From Solibacillus sp. FSL W7-1436 (lineage in GTDB: Bacteria > Bacillota > Bacilli > Bacillales_A > Planococcaceae), in contig NZ_JBBOWV010000001.1 of the NCBI RefSeq assembly GCF_038007305.1, positions 1,602,501-1,666,500 on the forward strand: a stretch of 64,000 nt of DNA. Direction: 5' to 3'. The position numbers were made by a program, and so were the translations under genes. The notes beneath the pieces are model-generated. The model saw only the letters and a program-made list of their open reading frames with translations. It was not told the origin of the DNA and searched no databases. How positions within the stretch are numbered: the stretch's first letter is position 1; every line of letters starts with the position of its first letter. Of the stretch, positions 48,598 through 57,862 are shown in pieces.

Positions 48598-48627
48598 TAA
48601 CGCGTAAAACAGAAGGGGGACTATTTT

Positions 48628-49647
48628 ATGACTTTGAAAAAAAAGCTACTAACTTTATTTTCAGCAGCGGCGTTAACACTTACATTAGCAGCTTGTAATG
48701 ATAGTGAGGGGACATCATCAGGCGACAAAGATTATCCAACAAGCAACTTAACAATCGTGGCACCATCAGGGGCTGGCGGAGGATGGGATTTAACATCTCG
48801 TTCCATTGCAAAAGTAATGAACGAAACAAAATTAATCGAAAAACCAATAACAGTAGAAAATAAACCAGGTGGCGGCGGTGCCGTATTCATGGCAACATAC
48901 GCAACGAAAGAAGCTAAAAACGATTATATGTTAATGGTAAAGTCACCGCCGATTTTAATTAATAACTTAAAAGCGGAAGGTAATAGTCCTTACGGTTATA
49001 AAGATACGACACCTTTAGCGCAGCTAACAAAGGATTTTGGTGCAATTGTTGTCCGTGCTGATTCTCCATACCAAACGTTAACAGATTTATTGGATGCTGT
49101 TAAAGCAGATCCGACAGCACTTACAATGGCTGGCGGTTCAGCTCCGGGTTCAATGGATCACTTAGTTACAATTTTACCTGCATACGAGTACGGCATTGAC
49201 CCTAAAGCAGTAAAATATGTTTCTTATGATGGTGGCGGGGAAGCGATGGCAGCATTATTAGGAAATAACGCCGATGCGATCGGAACGGATATTTCAACTG
49301 TAACACCTTATGTGAAGAGTGGAGACGTTCGAGTATTGGCAGTTACATCACCAGAAAAATTAGCGCTTGAGGGTCTGGAAGAAATCCCGACATTATATGA
49401 CTTAGGGATTGAGTCAGAGTTTACGATTTGGCGCGGTATTTTCGGACCGAAAGATATGTCTGATACAGCTAAGGATTATTGGGTTGAAAAATTAACAGAG
49501 TTAAATGATAAAGAGGAATGGAAAGCTGAATTAGAGCGTAACGGCTGGGAACAGGACTTCCGTGTAGGCGAAGATTTCACGAAATTCCTTGAAGAACAAG
49601 AAGGAACGATTACAGAAATTTTAACAGCTTTAGGTATGCAAAAATAA
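48628..49647 (+). CDS. tctC: Tricarboxylate transporter substrate-binding lipoprotein
   Basis: A 339-residue extracytoplasmic binding protein of the TctC/Bug family. It has a lipoprotein signal peptide with lipobox LAAC (cysteine about residue 23), then the domain starting NLTIVAPSGAGGGWDLTSR and the VENKPGGGGAVF motif typical of TctC. It delivers a carboxylate, perhaps citrate, to the TctAB membrane complex. ATG 48628 follows AAGGGGGA. Confidence 0.93.
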   Translation: MTLKKKLLTLFSAAALTLTLAACNDSEGTSSGDKDYPTSNLTIVAPSGAGGGWDLTSRSIAKVMNETKLIEKPITVENKPGGGGAVFMATYATKEAKNDYMLMVKSPPILINNLKAEGNSPYGYKDTTPLAQLTKDFGAIVVRADSPYQTLTDLLDAVKADPTALTMAGGSAPGSMDHLVTILPAYEYGIDPKAVKYVSYDGGGEAMAALLGNNADAIGTDISTVTPYVKSGDVRVLAVTSPEKLALEGLEEIPTLYDLGIESEFTIWRGIFGPKDMSDTAKDYWVEKLTELNDKEEWKAELERNGWEQDFRVGEDFTKFLEEQEGTITEILTALGMQK

Positions 49648-49705
49648 TTAAACGGTGATGTGGGCATATAATTGCCCTCATCTGCTTTATAGGAGGTGTA
49701 CAACG

Positions 49706-50170
49706 ATGAATTTAAAATTTGACCGTGTTGCTAGTGTTGTATTTTTGATGCTAGGAATACTGATTATCGTCGAATCCCAAAAAATATCTGCAAGTGCATA
49801 CGGCTCTCAAATTGGGCCGAGTACATTTCCGTTTGGATTAGGAATAGCTTTAATTATATTAAGTATTTTACTATTTTTTGAAACGGTTCGTCATAAGGCA
49901 ATATATAAAAGTATTGAGGATAAAGAAGGGGCGAAATTCTCTAATTATAAGCAATTTCTAATTATTTTTATTTCAGCAGTTGCTTATGCATTTTTACTTG
50001 AAAAACTAGGATATTTAGTTACGACCTTTGCATTTTTATTAATTTCATTCCAAACACTTGAACGAGGAAAGTGGGTTAGCTCGATTATAGTGGCAGCTGC
50101 GTTTTCAGCAATTATTTACTTCGGCTTTGTGAACGTATTAGGCGGATCATTACCTAAATTCCCACTCTAA
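49706..50170 (+). CDS. tctB: Tripartite tricarboxylate transporter small subunit
   Basis: A 154-residue membrane protein with four hydrophobic segments and the family's N-terminal pattern (FLMLGILIIVESQKIS...GPSTFPFGLGIALI). ATG 49706 is preceded by AGGAGGTG; the frame opening at 49655 lacks a ribosome binding site. It sits between the binding protein and TctA. Confidence 0.9.
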   Translation: MNLKFDRVASVVFLMLGILIIVESQKISASAYGSQIGPSTFPFGLGIALIILSILLFFETVRHKAIYKSIEDKEGAKFSNYKQFLIIFISAVAYAFLLEKLGYLVTTFAFLLISFQTLERGKWVSSIIVAAAFSAIIYFGFVNVLGGSLPKFPL

Positions 50171-50189
50171 ATAGAAAGGAGGAGCTGAT

Positions 50190-51716
50190 ATGTCAACGGT
50201 ACAGTATTTATTAGACGGGTTTGCTATTGCTTTTCAGTGGCATAATATTTTATTCGCATTATTAGGTGTAATTATTGGAACAGCAGTAGGCGTATTACCA
50301 GGAATTGGACCAATGAGCGGTGTCGCATTATTAATTCCTGTTACGGCTACATTAACATCTGGTTTACCAATAGAAATGGCTGCAACTAGTTCAATCATCT
50401 TGCTAGCCGGAGTTTACTACGGTGCAATGTATGGTGGATCTACAACATCTATTTTATTAAATACACCAGGCGAATCTTCTTCAGTTGTTACGACGCTTGA
50501 CGGGTATCAAATGGCACGTCAAGGAAGGGCTGGAGCTGCCTTATCTATTGCAGCAATCGGTTCGTTTATCGCCGGTATTATTGCGTTGATCGGGTTGGTT
50601 CTGTTAGCCCGACCATTATCTAAAGTAGCAATCAATTTTGGTCCGGCAGAATATTTTTCGCTAATGCTGTTAGGGTTGGCAGCGGTAAGTGGTTTAGCGG
50701 GGAAATCGATAACAAAGGCATTAATTATGACTGTTCTTGGCCTACTCCTAGGAACAATTGGAATAGACGCTGTTTCAGGAATTGCCCGATTTACATATGA
50801 CCAGCCGGTTTTATTTAGCGGAATTGAATTTTTAACAATTGCTGTAGGTTTATTTGCATTAGGTGAAGTCTTCAAAACGATTTTTGAGAAGGATGGCAAC
50901 GATGAGCCGATTGCAAAAATTAATCGTATTTTACCTACAAAAAAGGATTTAAAAGATAGTGCAGCACCAATTGCTCGTGGATCATTCCTTGGCTTCTTTT
51001 TAGGTGTACTACCAGGCGCTGGAGCGACACTTGCTTCTTTCTTTGCTTATATTACAGAAAAGAAGATCAGCAAAGAACCAGAATCATTTGGTAAAGGAAA
51101 TATTGCAGGGGTTGCTTCACCGGAATCTGCGAATAATGCGGCGTCAGGTGGAGCGATGATCCCTTTATTAACATTAGGGATTCCGGGATCAGGGACGACA
51201 GCTATTTTAATGGGTGCGTTCATTATGTACAATATTCAGCCAGGTCCATTATTATTTGAGGAACATCCAGATGTAGCGTGGGGCTTGATCGCCAGTATGT
51301 TCCTTGGAAACTTAATGCTGCTTGTATTGAACATGCCATTAGTTCGTGTATTCGCTAAAATTATCCAAACACCGAAACGATTTTTACTGCCTATTATTAT
51401 TGCAATTTCATTTTTCGGTGTATATGCAGTTCAATATACGACGTTTGATTTATTCTTACTATTAGGATGCGGTGTTGCAGGCTACTTCTTTGCGAAAAAT
51501 GATTTCCCTGTTGCCCCATTAGTTTTAGCGCTTGTGTTAGGTCCGATGATTGAAAATAACATGCGACGTGCTTTAACGATTTCAAATGGAGAATACAGTA
51601 TTTTCGTAGCAAAACCACTTTCATTAATCTTCTTGATTGTTGCAGTTTTATGGATACTAATTCCGATTCTTATGAAATTACGTGGAAAAAATGTAATTAT
51701 TAATGAAGAAGGATGA
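50190..51716 (+). CDS. tctA: Tripartite tricarboxylate transporter large subunit
   Basis: A 508-residue membrane subunit with about 11-12 hydrophobic segments. Characteristic TctA motifs are GVLPGIGPMSGVALLIP near the N-terminus, YYGAMYGGSTTSILLNTPGE, and the second-half GVLPGAGATLASFFAY and GIPGSGTTAILMGAF. ATG 50190 follows AAAGGAGGAG, 19 bp after tctB. Confidence 0.95.
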   Translation: MSTVQYLLDGFAIAFQWHNILFALLGVIIGTAVGVLPGIGPMSGVALLIPVTATLTSGLPIEMAATSSIILLAGVYYGAMYGGSTTSILLNTPGESSSVVTTLDGYQMARQGRAGAALSIAAIGSFIAGIIALIGLVLLARPLSKVAINFGPAEYFSLMLLGLAAVSGLAGKSITKALIMTVLGLLLGTIGIDAVSGIARFTYDQPVLFSGIEFLTIAVGLFALGEVFKTIFEKDGNDEPIAKINRILPTKKDLKDSAAPIARGSFLGFFLGVLPGAGATLASFFAYITEKKISKEPESFGKGNIAGVASPESANNAASGGAMIPLLTLGIPGSGTTAILMGAFIMYNIQPGPLLFEEHPDVAWGLIASMFLGNLMLLVLNMPLVRVFAKIIQTPKRFLLPIIIAISFFGVYAVQYTTFDLFLLLGCGVAGYFFAKNDFPVAPLVLALVLGPMIENNMRRALTISNGEYSIFVAKPLSLIFLIVAVLWILIPILMKLRGKNVIINEEG

Positions 51717-51749
51717 GTTAAGCTATTAAGTCGTGTTTAACAGAGAGTT

Positions 51750-51779
51750 GCCGTCCGAATTTGGGCGGCTATTTTATTT
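51750..51779 (+). terminator. Terminator after tctCBA
   Basis: GCCGTCC pairs with GGGCGGC around GAATTT, followed by TATTTTATTT. Confidence 0.8.
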
Positions 51780-51805
51780 GAAATAAATAAAGGGGAGTGA
51801 GTGAA

Positions 51806-52771
51806 ATGAAAAGTGTGCGTCAATACAAACCAGGAGCGGCAGATGTTTTAATTTTGGAAGATGCGGAGATACCGGTAATTCAACAGGGAGAAGTATTAAT
51901 ACAGGGGCTATATACGAGCGTAAATTATGCTGATATTAAAACTCGAATAGGTAATAAAGGTCAAAGTACATTTCCTATCACATTAGGCTTAGATATTGTA
52001 GGGCACGTTATCGAAAGTAAATGTGCGGCATTTCAAAAAGGAGATTATGTTTTCGCATTCCCTAAAGAGGGTTCTTATCAGCAAGTAGTAGCGGCGAAAG
52101 AAACGTTAACCTTTAAAATTCCCGAAGCAATCGACCCATTACAAGCTGCTGCTCTACCAACAGTGACTATTTTATCTGAGATTTTACTTAATCAGATTGG
52201 TGAAGTACAAAAGGAAGATACAATTGTCGTGCACAGCGCGGCTGGTGGAGTGGGGACAATGCTTGTTAAGTTGGCAAAATATTATGGGGTCTCGAAAATT
52301 ATTGGAACTGTTGGTGATTTGAGTAAAAAAGATTATGTTCTAAGCATAGGTGCTGATGATGTGTTTACTTATGACAGCTTTGTAGAAGGTGTTAAGCAAC
52401 ATACTAATGATAAAGGGGCACAAGTGATTTTTGACTCAGTCGCTGGTGATGTGACAAAGGCAAGTCTTGAATGCTTAGCTAATTTTGGCACATTAGTTCA
52501 GTTTGGAAATAGCAGCGGAAAGGCTGGCGTAATATCAACAAGCGATGTGCATAATAGCTGCCGAAACATAAAAGGTTTCAGCTTAGGTACAACTCGTAAG
52601 GAAGCCCCGGCTCGATTAGCTCCTGTAGTTGAGCGAATCATTCCATTGTTTGAAAAAGGGCAATTAAGCGTTCCGATTGCACGAGTATTCGATTTAGAGG
52701 AAGTCCGGGAAGCACATCGTCTAATTGAAAGCAGAAAGCATCAAGGGAAGGTTTTAATTCGTCTTTTATAA
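51806..52771 (+). CDS. Quinone oxidoreductase-like (MDR) protein
   Basis: A 321-residue zinc-free medium-chain dehydrogenase of the quinone oxidoreductase group. The N-terminal GroES-like domain contains YTSVNYADIKTRIG, and the Rossmann domain contains VHSAAGGVGTMLVKLAKYYG. Likely an NADPH-dependent quinone or enone reductase. I chose ATG 51806 because AGGGGAG precedes it by 8 bases; the frame also opens at GTG 51797. Confidence 0.87.
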   Translation: MKSVRQYKPGAADVLILEDAEIPVIQQGEVLIQGLYTSVNYADIKTRIGNKGQSTFPITLGLDIVGHVIESKCAAFQKGDYVFAFPKEGSYQQVVAAKETLTFKIPEAIDPLQAAALPTVTILSEILLNQIGEVQKEDTIVVHSAAGGVGTMLVKLAKYYGVSKIIGTVGDLSKKDYVLSIGADDVFTYDSFVEGVKQHTNDKGAQVIFDSVAGDVTKASLECLANFGTLVQFGNSSGKAGVISTSDVHNSCRNIKGFSLGTTRKEAPARLAPVVERIIPLFEKGQLSVPIARVFDLEEVREAHRLIESRKHQGKVLIRLL

Positions 52772-52818
52772 AATGAGCCCTATTAATTATCAATCCGAAC
52801 TTTATGAACAATTTTAGT

Positions 52819-52843
52819 CATGTATGAAATATACATGTTTTAA
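52819..52843 (+). terminator. Short hairpin, possible terminator
   Basis: CATGTAT pairs with ATACATG across GAAAT and is followed by TTTTAA. It is weak and may not terminate. Confidence 0.4.
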
Positions 52844-52909
52844 CCGGTTGTTGTTTCATTGAGTTTCTCTTTCTAAGAGGCCAAAATAAGGCTAGAAGGG
52901 GATGAAACA

Positions 52910-53965
52910 ATGGCAACAACGACTACTGTATTGCATGAACGGATAGATTTCCTTACTTTATATAAAAAAGAAACAAACAAGACAGAAGAGTGGCTGAAAA
53001 AGCGGCTGGAAGAGGCTCAGCTTCCGGATTTCACCTTAACGTCAGATGAGCTTACACATGGGGCGCGGGTTGCATGGCGCAACAGCAATAAATGCATCGG
53101 ACGACTGTTTTGGAATAGCCTGACCGTGTTTGATGAGCGCCATTTACTTAGTGAACAGGATATTTATAAAGCGCTAATCAACCATATTGATTTTGCTACC
53201 AACAACGGGAAAATCAGACCGGCCATTACACTGTTTGAACCGGAGCGTGTACGCATTTGGAACCATCAGCTAATCCGCTATGCCGGATATGAAACAGATG
53301 ATGGGATTATTGGTGATTCCGATTCGCTCGAGTTCACGAAAATATGTGAAAGGCTCAGCTGGGAAGGTGCACGTACAAACTATGATGTTTTACCGCTTGT
53401 AATTCAAGTGGAAGACCGGGAGCCGATGATATTTGACATTCCGAAAGAGCATGTACTGGAAGTGGCGATTACCCATCCGGAGTATGATTTTTCGCCGTTG
53501 AATATGAAATGGTATGCGGTTCCGATTATTTCAAGTATGCGTTTTAATATTGCAGGAACTGATTTTCCGGCAGCACCGTTTAACGGTTGGTATATGGGAA
53601 CAGAAATCGGGGCGCGCAACTTGGCGGATACGTACCGCTATAATTTCCTGCCGAAAGTGGCCGAAACAATGGGACTGGACACTTCGATGAATGCGTCGCT
53701 TTGGAAGGACCGTGCACTTGTCGAACTGAATGTTGCGGTTCTTCATTCATATAAAAAAGCGGGCATTAGTATTGTCGATCATCATACAGCCGCCCAGCAG
53801 TTTCAGCTGTTTCAAAAGCAGGAAAATAAGAGCGACCGGGATGTAACGGGAAATTGGGTATGGTTAGTACCGCCATTGTCTCCTGCAACGACGGATCTGT
53901 ATCATGAACCGATTGCCAACAAGATCAAAAAACCAAACTACCTATACCAGCAGCAGCCATATTAA
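52910..53965 (+). CDS. nos: Nitric oxide synthase oxygenase
   Basis: A 351-residue bacterial NOS oxygenase domain that makes nitric oxide from arginine using borrowed redox partners. The heme-thiolate cysteine is C62 in WRNSNKCIGR. Further family motifs are FNGWYMGTEIGARNLAD and the C-terminal DHHTAAQQF and WLVPPLSP. No reductase domain or dedicated reductase gene is attached, which is normal for Bacillales. ATG 52910 follows GAAGGGG. Confidence 0.96.
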   Translation: MATTTTVLHERIDFLTLYKKETNKTEEWLKKRLEEAQLPDFTLTSDELTHGARVAWRNSNKCIGRLFWNSLTVFDERHLLSEQDIYKALINHIDFATNNGKIRPAITLFEPERVRIWNHQLIRYAGYETDDGIIGDSDSLEFTKICERLSWEGARTNYDVLPLVIQVEDREPMIFDIPKEHVLEVAITHPEYDFSPLNMKWYAVPIISSMRFNIAGTDFPAAPFNGWYMGTEIGARNLADTYRYNFLPKVAETMGLDTSMNASLWKDRALVELNVAVLHSYKKAGISIVDHHTAAQQFQLFQKQENKSDRDVTGNWVWLVPPLSPATTDLYHEPIANKIKKPNYLYQQQPY

Positions 53966-54012
53966 AAACAGGTGTGCAGGAAGCGAAAGCCTCTGCACAC
54001 CTGTTTCTTTAT
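53966..54012. terminator. Bidirectional terminator nos / Mrr-like gene
   Basis: AACAGGTGTGCAG pairs with CTGCACACCTGTT, with T-rich ends on both strands. It lies between convergent genes and overlaps the stop of the minus-strand gene. Confidence 0.9.
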
Positions 54013-54563
54013 CTTTTGTTCAAGATAATCTGAATCAATTCCTCACGATCGATCAGATAAACGTCATTGATGTCGGCAAGTTTTTCGGCCTGGCGTGTAA
54101 AATGACTGTTTGTGACAACCCATGCTTCAGTTGCCTCATACATCTTCACCGCACCGATAATTTCCTGTACCGCTTTTACACCAACCGTACCGGAATAGCG
54201 TTTTGCCTGCACTGCAATAATATCTTTACCGTCCTTCAAAATAAGGTCGGCACCGTAGTCACCGCTCGTTGCAGTATAGCTCACTTTAAAACCGCGTCGT
54301 TTAAATAACTCCCCTAAAAATCTCTCGAAATCCTCACCGGTCATTTTATCGACTTCGCGAATGCCGGACTTTCGTAACTTCCTCGTCTTCAGCGATCTTA
54401 GCCAAATTTTAAACGCGATATATAGTACGAAATAAGCGACAATTCCAATACCGATGCCTTCAGCCGTTCGCATTACATAAAAACCAGCTGCACCAGCCGA
54501 TGCGATGAAAAATAGCGGGATGACCGGCAGGCGTTTTTTATTTCGTCTTCTCTTTTTACGCAA
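54009..54563 (-). CDS. Membrane-anchored Mrr-like restriction endonuclease family protein
   Basis: A 184-residue protein. A basic N-terminus (RKKRRRNKKR) is followed by one or two hydrophobic segments (about 12-55) and a PD-(D/E)xK nuclease-like domain (about 75-184). The putative active site is E85, D106 (GADLIL) and Q119-x-K121 (QAK). This Mrr_cat-type domain occurs in many Bacillales membrane proteins. The role may be DNA quality control, but the substrate is unknown. Start is TTG 54563 after AAAGGAG. Confidence 0.82.
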   Translation of the reverse strand: MRKKRRRNKKRLPVIPLFFIASAGAAGFYVMRTAEGIGIGIVAYFVLYIAFKIWLRSLKTRKLRKSGIREVDKMTGEDFERFLGELFKRRGFKVSYTATSGDYGADLILKDGKDIIAVQAKRYSGTVGVKAVQEIIGAVKMYEATEAWVVTNSHFTRQAEKLADINDVYLIDREELIQIILNKR

Positions 54564-54623
54564 AGTTCTGTACTCCTTTTATTTATTACCGCTATTATAT
54601 CACAAAAGGGTACATACGTTTGG

Positions 54624-55823
54624 TTATACCATACGATTGTTTGAGCTCATATAGGAAGCGAAAAGTAACAGCACAGAAATCAGGATAAACAGCAAAATCG
54701 GAATTGACCAGCTGTCCGTCAAGTCATGGACGTATCCGAACAGAACCGGTCCGATTGCGGCAACGAAATAACCGATTGACTGTGCGAAGCCGGAAAGTTC
54801 AGCCGCATCATACGCTGTCTTTGTACGCAATGAAAACAGCATCAGTACTAAACCAAACGAAGCCCCGCCTGCAAAGCCTAATAAGATCATCCATACGACT
54901 GCTAGGCTTGTCCATTCCATCAACACACCAGTAAAACCGACTAAGTAACATATCGTAAAGAAAACGACGATTGGACGTTGTGAAGCAATTTTACCGGCGA
55001 TAATCGGGATAATAAATGTCATCGGAATTTGCGAAAACTGCATAACGGAAACCATCCAGCCGGACGCTGTAGCATCAAGGCCTTGGCTAATAAAAATTTC
55101 CGGTATCCACGCAGACGAGCAGTAAAATATAAATGATTGAAAGCCCATTGCTCCAGCGACTGCCCAGGCAAGCGGGGATTTCCACATCTGCGTTTTCTTT
55201 GTTTGCGAAGAGGGCATATTTAATTCGACCTTTTCCTGACGCAAAATCGGCAGCCAAATCAGCATTGTAAGAATACCTAAAATAATCGTAATACCAGCTG
55301 CGATTTGCCAGCCTGCACTTGCAGCAATCGGATAACTAAAGCCTGCAGCAAGTCCGGAAGAAATGTTCATTGATACGGAATAAATCCCTGTCAATAAACC
55401 GATATGTAATGGGAATTTCCATTTAAAAAAACTAGGGATAAGGACATTACCAAATGCAATGGCGACCCCGATTAATATTGTTCCTAAAACGAGTAAGGAT
55501 GTTGCCCCAAGTGAACGCAATACGATCCCTACACATAGCAGAATGACGGAATAAAATAAGGTCCATTCCATCCCAAACTTACGCGCAATTCGTGGTGCAA
55601 ATGGTGAAACGACCGCAAAGGCAATTAAAGGGATAGTCGTTAAGAAGCCCGCAAGAAAGTTCGATATTCCAAGGTCGTCACGAATAAATGAAATAATTGG
55701 ACCGATTAACGTAATCGGTGTACGTAATGTTGTCGCAAATAAAAATACGGCAACCATAAAATAGATGAGTGTTCTGTTGGATAGTATTTTTTTGCTATTT
55801 TGATTTAATTGTTCTGCGTCCAT
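54624..55823 (-). CDS. CynX/NimT-family MFS transporter
   Basis: A 399-residue 12-segment major facilitator of the cyanate/nitroimidazole (CynX) group, with N-terminal FATTLRTPITLIGPII and SPFAPRIARKFGMEW. Substrate unknown. I chose ATG 55823 because AAGGAG precedes it; the open frame extends 29 codons further upstream without a ribosome binding site. Divergent from the lysine riboswitch-lysP unit. Confidence 0.85.
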   Translation of the reverse strand: MDAEQLNQNSKKILSNRTLIYFMVAVFLFATTLRTPITLIGPIISFIRDDLGISNFLAGFLTTIPLIAFAVVSPFAPRIARKFGMEWTLFYSVILLCVGIVLRSLGATSLLVLGTILIGVAIAFGNVLIPSFFKWKFPLHIGLLTGIYSVSMNISSGLAAGFSYPIAASAGWQIAAGITIILGILTMLIWLPILRQEKVELNMPSSQTKKTQMWKSPLAWAVAGAMGFQSFIFYCSSAWIPEIFISQGLDATASGWMVSVMQFSQIPMTFIIPIIAGKIASQRPIVVFFTICYLVGFTGVLMEWTSLAVVWMILLGFAGGASFGLVLMLFSLRTKTAYDAAELSGFAQSIGYFVAAIGPVLFGYVHDLTDSWSIPILLFILISVLLLFASYMSSNNRMV

Positions 55824-55965
55824 ATTAATTCTCCTTTTGACTAGTAATATAGTTTTAAGTAGTGTGAATACTCTTAAAAAACAGAATAAAGTTGAAGCCA
55901 TTGCTATCAAAAAAATGTTATGTTAGACTTTTAATCAATTAAATAAAACATTACCTCATGTAGAT

Positions 55966-56146
55966 GTATGAGGTAGAGGTCGCAATCATTAAGACTAGTA
56001 TAGCTGAGATTAGGAAGAATCGGTGAAGCTTTATGAAAGGAATGGTTGCCGAAGTGTTATTTTTCTTCTTGAAAATAATGCTGGGGCTGTTTTCGATAAG
56101 GAACAGAACTGTCACATGTGTGAGCATGTGTTGAGCTATCTTTCAA
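55966..56146 (+). ncRNA. Lysine riboswitch (L box)
   Basis: The order of conserved L-box blocks is clear: GAGGTAGAGG(T)CGCAA at the 5' side, then ACTAGTATAGC, GAAAGGAATGGTTGCCGAAG, GCTGGGGCTG, GAACTGTCA and the closing GAGCTATCTTT, which can re-pair with GAGGTAG to form P1. It ends about 20 bp before a terminator hairpin and lies upstream of an amino acid permease. High lysine should stabilise P1 and allow termination. A perfect 8-bp hairpin (TACCTCAT/ATGAGGTA, 55952-55975) overlaps the 5' side of P1. Confidence 0.92.
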
Positions 56147-56166
56147 GTTTGATGAGGTGTAAATAT

Positions 56167-56201
56167 AACCATCACAAAAACTTGTGGTGGTTTTTCTTTT
56201 T
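56167..56201 (+). terminator. Riboswitch-controlled terminator before lysP
   Basis: AACCATCAC pairs with GTGGTGGTT around AAAAACTT, followed by TTTCTTTTT. This is the expression platform of the lysine riboswitch. Confidence 0.9.
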
Positions 56202-56218
56202 ACAGATTTATTCGAGAG

Positions 56219-56383
56219 TGGCTAAAAAGTTTCGGAGAGCGGCTAAAATTACAGGACTTTGGCTAAAAAACTAGCTCAATGGACTAATAAACGTATAAAT
56301 TTGACTAAAAAACTAGCTCAATTGGCTAAAAAGTTAAAGCAACTAATGGACAGCCGCCTTATTACAACGGTATTGGCTAAAAT
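56219..56383 (+). repeat. Phased word array B (TGGCTAAAAA, 21-bp period)
   Basis: Six copies of TGGCTAAAAA or close variants (GGACTAATAA, TGACTAAAAA) with the cytosine at 56222, 56243, 56263, 56284, 56305 and 56326. Steps are 21, 20, 21, 21 and 21 bp. A seventh weak word (AACTAATGG) and an eighth good word (TGGCTAAAAT, 56374) follow out of phase. An 18-base stretch (CTAAAAAACTAGCTCAAT) occurs at 56263 and again exactly 42 bp later. The array lies between the riboswitch terminator and the lysP ribosome binding site, so it is in the lysP leader RNA. Confidence 0.8.
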
Positions 56384-56397
56384 AAAGGAGTTTTATC

Positions 56398-57855
56398 ATG
56401 AGTGAGATTAAAATAGATCAGCTCGATAATAAAAACGGGTTGAAAAAGAGTTTGAAAAGTCGCCATGTAACGATGATTTCACTTGGCGGAACAATCGGTA
56501 CAGGTTTATTCTTAGCATCAGGTGGTGCGATTGCACAGGCAGGTCCTGGCGGGGCATTGCTCGCATATGCACTGATCGGCGTTATGGTGTATTTCCTAAT
56601 GACATCATTAGGGGAAATGGCTGCCTATATGCCAACATCCGGTTCGTTTAGTACGTATGCAACAAAATTTGTGGATCCGGCACTAGGCTTTGCGCTTGGC
56701 TGGAACTATTGGTACAACTGGGCAATTACAATTGCAGCAGAAATTGCGGCTGTTTCGTTAATTATGAAATACTGGTTCCCGGACAGTTCTTCAATTTTAT
56801 GGACAATTTTATTTATTGTAGTCGTTTTATCATTTAACTTAGCATCTGTAAAAGCTTTCGGTGAAGCGGAATACTGGTTTGCGATGATTAAAGTCGCGAC
56901 AGTAATTGTCTTCATCATTGTCAGCTTCTTAATGATTTTCGGAATTTTAGGCGGGAACGATCCGGTCGGCTTCACAAACTTCGTTAAAGACGACGCACCT
57001 TTTAATGGCGGTTTCCTGGCATTGTTCGGTATTTTCCTTGCAGCCGGTTTCTCATTCCAAGGTACGGAAATGCTTGGGGTAACGGCAGGGGAAACAGATG
57101 ACCCGGGCAAAAATATTCCAAAAGCTGTACGTTCAGTATTCTGGCGTATTTTACTGTTCTACATTTTCGCAATTGGTGCAATCGGATTGCTTATTCCGTA
57201 TACGGATTCACGTCTCCTTTCAGAAGATATTGCGACAAGTCCATTTACATTAGTATTTGAGAACTTAGGTGTAGCGTTTGCGGCATCTGTTATGAACGCG
57301 ATCATTTTAACGGCGATGTTATCTGCAGGGAACTCAGGTTTATATGCAGCAAGTCGTATGCTTTACCAGTTAGCGGTAGAAGGAAAAGCACCGAAACTGT
57401 TCATGAAAGTAACTTCACGCGGTATTCCGATGTATGCATTATTAGCAACATTGGCAGTAGGTTCATTAGCATTCCTCGCATCATTTTTCGGTGACGGAGT
57501 AGTGTACATCTGGCTATTAAATGCTTCTGGTATGTCCGGCTTCATCGCCTGGCTCGGTATTGCGATCAGTCATTACCGATTCCGTCGTGCCTATGTCGCA
57601 CAAGGACATTCACTGAGCGATTTACCGTATGTATCAAAATTCTTCCCATTCGGTCCGCTATTTGCGTTTGCCCTATGTATGATTGTCGTACTAGGTCAAA
57701 ACTATATGGCCTTCATGGGCGGAACGATTGACTGGTACGGTGTTGTCGTTTCATATATCGGCTTACCACTGTTTGCGGCTTTATGGTTTGGCTACAAATT
57801 TAAACACAAAACGAAAATCGTTCCTTTAAAGGACTGCGATTTATCGAATAATTAA
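56398..57855 (+). CDS. lysP: Lysine-specific amino acid permease
   Basis: A 485-residue APC-superfamily permease with 12 hydrophobic segments. Motifs are LKKSLKSRHVTMISLGGTIGTGLFLASG in the first helix region, AYMPTSGSFSTYATKFVDPALGFALGWNYWYNWA, and GFSFQGTEMLGVTAGE in the middle. It resembles LysP-type permeases, and the lysine riboswitch in its leader strongly supports lysine as substrate. ATG 56398 follows AAAGGAG. Confidence 0.9.
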   Translation: MSEIKIDQLDNKNGLKKSLKSRHVTMISLGGTIGTGLFLASGGAIAQAGPGGALLAYALIGVMVYFLMTSLGEMAAYMPTSGSFSTYATKFVDPALGFALGWNYWYNWAITIAAEIAAVSLIMKYWFPDSSSILWTILFIVVVLSFNLASVKAFGEAEYWFAMIKVATVIVFIIVSFLMIFGILGGNDPVGFTNFVKDDAPFNGGFLALFGIFLAAGFSFQGTEMLGVTAGETDDPGKNIPKAVRSVFWRILLFYIFAIGAIGLLIPYTDSRLLSEDIATSPFTLVFENLGVAFAASVMNAIILTAMLSAGNSGLYAASRMLYQLAVEGKAPKLFMKVTSRGIPMYALLATLAVGSLAFLASFFGDGVVYIWLLNASGMSGFIAWLGIAISHYRFRRAYVAQGHSLSDLPYVSKFFPFGPLFAFALCMIVVLGQNYMAFMGGTIDWYGVVVSYIGLPLFAALWFGYKFKHKTKIVPLKDCDLSNN

Positions 57856-57862
57856 TTTCTGG

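Larger units (their letters stand above)
55824..56397. other. 574-bp gene-free region before lysP
   Basis: Holds about 140 bp of AT-rich promoter-bearing sequence, the lysine riboswitch, its terminator and array B. An 83-codon frame (56023-56274) crosses the aptamer and terminator and is not a gene. Confidence 0.7.

Noticed and set aside
56023..56274. 83-codon frame before lysP
   Set aside because: It lies inside the lysine riboswitch, its terminator and array B.
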